From DASQBT01 sp963782495 (GTDB taxonomy: Bacteria > Pseudomonadota > Gammaproteobacteria > Burkholderiales > Thiobacillaceae): a stretch of 64,000 bases of DNA. The position numbers and the translations under genes were made by a program. The stretch lies in contig CAWAJU010000008.1 of NCBI GenBank assembly GCA_963782495.1, forward strand, positions 1 through 64,000, written 5' to 3'. This document shows positions 61,046-64,000 of this stretch, in pieces (the stretch's first letter is position 1; every line of letters begins with the position of its first letter). Under the pieces are notes generated by a model, which saw only the letters and a program-made list of their open reading frames with translations, did no database searches and was not told the DNA's origin.

Positions 61046-62941
61046 CTATTCCTTGGTTTCGAGCGCACCTGGCTTTATTTCCACCTTGTTCTGGGATTCG
61101 GCCAGCGCCAAGTAGGCTTCCGTGTCAGCCCGGGAGAGCGCCTCCTGCAATCCGCTGTCCAGAGCCTTGCGCAGGGCGGGGTCGACGGCCGAAGGCTCTG
61201 ATACCCGGCTGATGCGGACCAGGCGATACGCGCCGTCAGGTTGTCTTACGCCAGTGTACGCCGGAAGCTTGGCGGTACTGACCCGCAGGATCTCGGCCAG
61301 GTTATGTGCACTGAAAGGACCGGGCTGTTGACGACTGATCATCTTGAAGGACGACCACGCGAGCGCTGGCTCTTCCCCCTGATTCAACTTGTCCAGTTGT
61401 GCCTTGCCCTGCTGTTCAGCCAGGCGGGCACTTTCCTTCGCCATCAGCAGCGCGCGTATCGTTGCGCTAACACTGGCCAGTGGGTGGAGCGTCGCAGGAC
61501 GATAATCAGTCACCCGTGCCACCACCAACGCACCTTTGGCGGTTTCGATTGCATCCGTATTCTGTTTGTTCTTGATACTGTCGGAAGAAAAAATTGCGTC
61601 TACAAGCTTGGGTTCATCCAGTGGTGCTGGCCCTCCTTTACGGGTGACCCAGTCGGAATGCTGGATCGGAAGCTTGTAGGCATCGGCTGCCGGCTTGAGG
61701 GTAGTGGACTGGTCATAGGCCAGATTGCTGAAATTCTCCGCCGCCTGGGCAAACAGTTTTTCCCCTTGCTGGTTGCGCAGATCGGCGACGATTGCGTCAC
61801 GCACGCTGGCCAAAGGCGCAACCTTTGCAGGTGTGATCCCATCCAGGCGAATGATGTGAAAGCCATAATCGGTTTCTACCGGGCCGCGCAGTTCTCCCAC
61901 CTTCATGCCAAATACCACATCGTCGAATGGCTTGACCATGACGCCGCGGGCAAAGCTCCCCAAGCTTCCACCATGAGCCGCGGAGCCGGGATCCTGCGAC
62001 TCCCGCCTAGCCAGATCCGCAAAGCTTCCCGGATTCTTGCGCAGCTCCGCCAACAGCATTTCTGCTTTTGCCTTCGCCTTCTGGCGCGCATTCGCGTCGC
62101 CCTTGCTGGCCGCAATCAGAATATGACTCGCAGTTCTCTGTTCCGGCTCACCAAACTTGGATTGGTTGGCTTGATAATAATTCTGGATGTCCTGTTCTGA
62201 GGGTTGGAGACTCCCTGCCAGCGCTTCCTTTGAAAGCACGACATACTCAACCCGTGCAGCTTCGGGATCGGTGAAATCCGCCTTGTGTGCGTTGTAGTAG
62301 GTTGCGAGATCGGCCTCCGAGACCTGGACCCGGGCCGCAAATTGGGCTGGCGCAATATCGACCCAGGAAACCTCGCGTTGCTGCGCGACGAGCCGTGCCA
62401 GACGATCAACCGTTGAGCCGGGCACGACAACTCCCTTGACCAGAGGTGACTGCAAGGCGCGCAGCAAGATCTCCTGGCGAATGTCGGTTTCAAAACCTGC
62501 CGGCGTCAGTCCCCTTTGCCGGAGTCCGGCTTCATATCGTTCGCGAGAGAATTGACCATCTTCGAGGAACACCGGGATCTGTTGAATAATGGCCGCCACT
62601 TGCTGGTCGGGGGCCACCAGTTTGGCATCAGTCGCCGTCAGCAATAAGGCTTTGCGTTCCACCAACGCATTCAGCACGGACTCACGAAACTCCTTGCTTT
62701 GAGTAAGTGCCGGATCAAATTTGGTGCCCTGTGATTGGCGCAGGTTGTCGGCCTGAGTTTGCAGGGCGTGATTGAACTCCTGCCGATAGATTTTGGCGCT
62801 GCCCACGTTGGCGACGACGTCTCCGCCCCCTCCTCCCCTGAAGTAGGAGTCGATTCCCCATAGCGCAAAGGGAACGGTGATCAGCGCCAGAATGAGCTTT
62901 GCAATCCAGCCCTGCGCGCGATCGCGGATGGCTTCTAACAT
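61046..62941 (-). CDS. ppiD: Periplasmic peptidyl-prolyl isomerase / chaperone PpiD
   Basis: 631 aa. One N-terminal membrane anchor (LILALITVPFALWGIDSYF), a SurA_N-like chaperone region, a parvulin (PPIC) domain around 265-365 (SHILIAASKGDANARQKAKA, LRGPVETDYGFHIIRL), and a large C-terminal chaperone domain. It assists folding of proteins emerging from SecYEG. Located downstream of hupB as in lon-hupB-ppiD of other proteobacteria, with two tRNA genes between. Confidence 0.94.
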   Translation of the reverse strand: MLEAIRDRAQGWIAKLILALITVPFALWGIDSYFRGGGGGDVVANVGSAKIYRQEFNHALQTQADNLRQSQGTKFDPALTQSKEFRESVLNALVERKALLLTATDAKLVAPDQQVAAIIQQIPVFLEDGQFSRERYEAGLRQRGLTPAGFETDIRQEILLRALQSPLVKGVVVPGSTVDRLARLVAQQREVSWVDIAPAQFAARVQVSEADLATYYNAHKADFTDPEAARVEYVVLSKEALAGSLQPSEQDIQNYYQANQSKFGEPEQRTASHILIAASKGDANARQKAKAKAEMLLAELRKNPGSFADLARRESQDPGSAAHGGSLGSFARGVMVKPFDDVVFGMKVGELRGPVETDYGFHIIRLDGITPAKVAPLASVRDAIVADLRNQQGEKLFAQAAENFSNLAYDQSTTLKPAADAYKLPIQHSDWVTRKGGPAPLDEPKLVDAIFSSDSIKNKQNTDAIETAKGALVVARVTDYRPATLHPLASVSATIRALLMAKESARLAEQQGKAQLDKLNQGEEPALAWSSFKMISRQQPGPFSAHNLAEILRVSTAKLPAYTGVRQPDGAYRLVRISRVSEPSAVDPALRKALDSGLQEALSRADTEAYLALAESQNKVEIKPGALETKE

Positions 62942-63009
62942 GCGGGTATCCTCAAAACTTGAAATGCCTGGAAACCGTGTGAAACGGCACGAGGCTGAAT
63001 TCTGCCATG

Positions 63010-63036
63010 AAAAAGGGGCTCACATTTGTGAGCCCC
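63010..63036 (-). terminator. Intrinsic terminator after the tRNA genes
   Basis: On the minus strand GGGGCTCAC-AAAT-GTGAGCCCC (9-bp stem) is followed by TTTTT. It closes the hupB-tRNA-tRNA unit before ppiD. Confidence 0.9.
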
Positions 63037-63041
63037 GATCT

Positions 63042-63118
63042 TGGCGGAGTGGACGGGACTCGAACCCGCGACCCCCGGCGTGACAGGCCGGTATTCTAAC
63101 CAACTGAACTACCACTCC
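63042..63118 (-). tRNA. tRNA-Asp (GTC)
   Basis: 77 nt including encoded CCA. Acceptor GGAGTGG pairs with CCACTCC; anticodon loop CCTGTCACG gives GTC; T arm GCGGGTTCGAGTCCCGT. All arms fold normally. Confidence 0.97.
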
Positions 63119-63163
63119 CTTCAGCTGCGAATGACGGGTTACTTGCGCCAAGCCAGAGTCAGC

Positions 63164-63239
63164 TGGTGGGTGCTGACGGGATCGAACCGCCGACATTCGC
63201 CTTGTAAGGGCGACGCTCTACCAGCTGAGCTAAGCACCC
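63164..63239 (-). tRNA. tRNA-Val (TAC)
   Basis: 76 nt including encoded CCA. Acceptor GGGTGCT pairs with AGCACCC; anticodon loop CTTACAA gives TAC; T arm CGGCGGTTCGATCCCGTC. It lies 45 bp upstream of tRNA-Asp. Confidence 0.97.
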
Positions 63240-63246
63240 CAAAGAT

Positions 63247-63519
63247 TTAATTCACCGCGTCCTTCAAGCCCTTGCCAGCACGGAACTTCGGCACTTTGGC
63301 GGCCTTGATCTTGATAGCGCCACCGGTGCGCGGATTGCGGCCAGTACGTGCTGCGCGCTTTCCTACGTAGAAAGTGCCAAAACCCACCAAGGTCACCATA
63401 TCGCCTTTTTTGAGGGCTTTCTTCACTGCATCGACGGTAGAGTCGAGAGCGCGACCCGCAGCAGCTTTGGAAATGTCTGCAGAATCGGCGATCGCATCAA
63501 TCAGTTCAGCTTTGTTCAC
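63247..63519 (-). CDS. hupB: DNA-binding protein HU
   Basis: 90 aa from GTG 63519 with AGGGGA upstream. MNKAELIDAIADSADISKAA and VGFGTFYVGKRAARTGRNPR (the DNA-minor-groove arm) are typical of HU-beta. A nucleoid protein that bends DNA. It has a strong promoter in the lon-hupB gap and reads into the two tRNA genes with only 7 bp between. Confidence 0.97.
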   Translation of the reverse strand: MNKAELIDAIADSADISKAAAGRALDSTVDAVKKALKKGDMVTLVGFGTFYVGKRAARTGRNPRTGGAIKIKAAKVPKFRAGKGLKDAVN

Positions 63520-63572
63520 GTGTTGTCCCCTTTCGTTCCAGAGTTTGGTTACAGGAAGCTCCTGTGGCAGGC

Positions 63573-63602
63573 TTTATAACGTCCCGCAAATCCTTGTGTC
63601 AA
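63573..63602 (-). promoter_or_regulatory. Sigma-70 promoter of hupB
   Basis: On the minus strand TTGACA (63602-63597), an 18-bp spacer and TATAAA (63578-63573). The -35 is a perfect match. It lies 54 bp upstream of the hupB start. Confidence 0.8.
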
Positions 63603-63796
63603 GCGGTTTTCGGGGCGATCGTCAGTAGTTGGATCAATGTATGGTGAAAACTATTTAGGGGACAACTCATGCGCACAGAAAGAGGTCCATAACTATCTGT
63701 TCTAATTGGCTATTGACTAGGCTTCGCGAGCAACCGCGCGAGAACAGCGACCGGCGCGATGACTATACTTCCCCGAAATTGTCGATGCAGAAAATG

Positions 63797-63819
63797 AAAA
63801 AAGCCCGCCGTACGGCGGG
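63797..63819 (-). terminator. Intrinsic terminator after lon
   Basis: On the minus strand CCCGCC-GTAC-GGCGGG is followed by CTTTTTT. It lies 36 bp past the lon stop. Confidence 0.88.
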
Positions 63820-63854
63820 ATTTATCTGCATTACCGCAGTGCGATCGTTGCGGG

Positions 63855-64000
63855 TCAGTGCTTGATGGCCAGACTCGAACCTGCCTCTTCAGGTTTGGCC
63901 GGAGGCGTCTCCGCCTCCACATTTTCAGGCACGGGTTCGGGCACGCGCTCAAGCGCCGTCAGCAAGACCTGGTCAATCCATTTGACCGGATGAATATCTA
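63855..64000 (-). CDS. lon: Lon protease, C-terminal end (gene continues beyond the window)
   Basis: The minus strand reads DIHPVKWIDQVLLTALERVP, then a Pro/Glu-rich tail ending AGSSLAIKH and TGA at 63857-63855. This is the C-terminus of Lon (the xIHPVxWIDxVLxxALE block). Only 48 codons are visible. Position upstream of hupB is the usual one. No catalytic part is in the window. Confidence 0.85.
   Translation of the reverse strand, partial: DIHPVKWIDQVLLTALERVPEPVPENVEAETPPAKPEEAGSSLAIKH

Overview
The window looks like a chromosomal segment of a betaproteobacterium, most likely a chemolithotrophic member of the Nitrosomonadales (Thiobacillus, Sulfuricella or Gallionella type). This is an inference from gene content and order, not a database result. 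The supporting loci are the hisDCBHAFIE-hinT-tatABC order, exbB-exbD-lpxK-trm112-kdsB-adk, a lon-hupB-tRNA-ppiD block, a qmoAB-hdrCB locus of the kind used with APS reductase in sulfur metabolism, a pyrophosphate-centred gene set (ppa, hppA, pfp) and several small monohaem cytochromes c.

Layout. 0-6.9 kb: two large conserved proteins of unknown function (over 1500 and 633 aa) on the + strand. The first runs off the left edge. They are separated by a 108-bp hairpin-bearing tandem repeat and a small palindromic dispersed repeat. 6.9-17.1 kb: an accessory region with small secreted and membrane proteins, a HigB/HigA-type toxin-antitoxin pair flanked by 20-bp direct repeats, an orphan higA beside a chimeric pseudogene, an IS3-family element, a TPR-methyltransferase, two lipoproteins and a tandem pair of small Gly/Tyr/Trp-rich peptides that look like RiPP or bacteriocin precursors. 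17.2-25.1 kb: TCA genes (sdhCDA without sdhB, maeB, acnA), two cytochromes c and a TfoX-like remnant. 25.1-32.9 kb: metG, a cyclic-nucleotide-binding protein, acyP, dnaE and amt. 33-41 kb: tatABC, hinT and the histidine operon without hisG, all on the minus strand. 41-47 kb: a Fur-family regulator, then qmoAB-hdrCB. 47-55 kb: the pyrophosphate cluster with adenylate kinase, including two small uncharacterised genes. 55-58.4 kb: kdsB, trm112, a GGDEF protein, lpxK and exbBD. 58.6-64 kb: xseA, miaA, ppiD, tRNA-Asp, tRNA-Val, hupB and the 3' end of lon.

How the genes work together. QmoAB-HdrCB would exchange electrons between a sulfur-oxidising or -reducing partner and the quinone or cytochrome pool, but no aprBA, sat or dsr genes lie here. 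Soluble pyrophosphatase, a proton-pumping pyrophosphatase whose motif predicts potassium independence, a PPi-type phosphofructokinase and adenylate kinase form a unit that recovers energy from PPi and AMP. The his operon shares a transcript-like array with Tat export. Many minus-strand genes overlap by 4 bp, and several clear intrinsic terminators separate the transcription units.

The candidates for something undescribed are the paired small peptides at 16.0-16.5 kb, the giant-protein pair at the left edge with its repeat array, and the two small genes embedded in the PPi cluster. All need homology searches that could not be run here.
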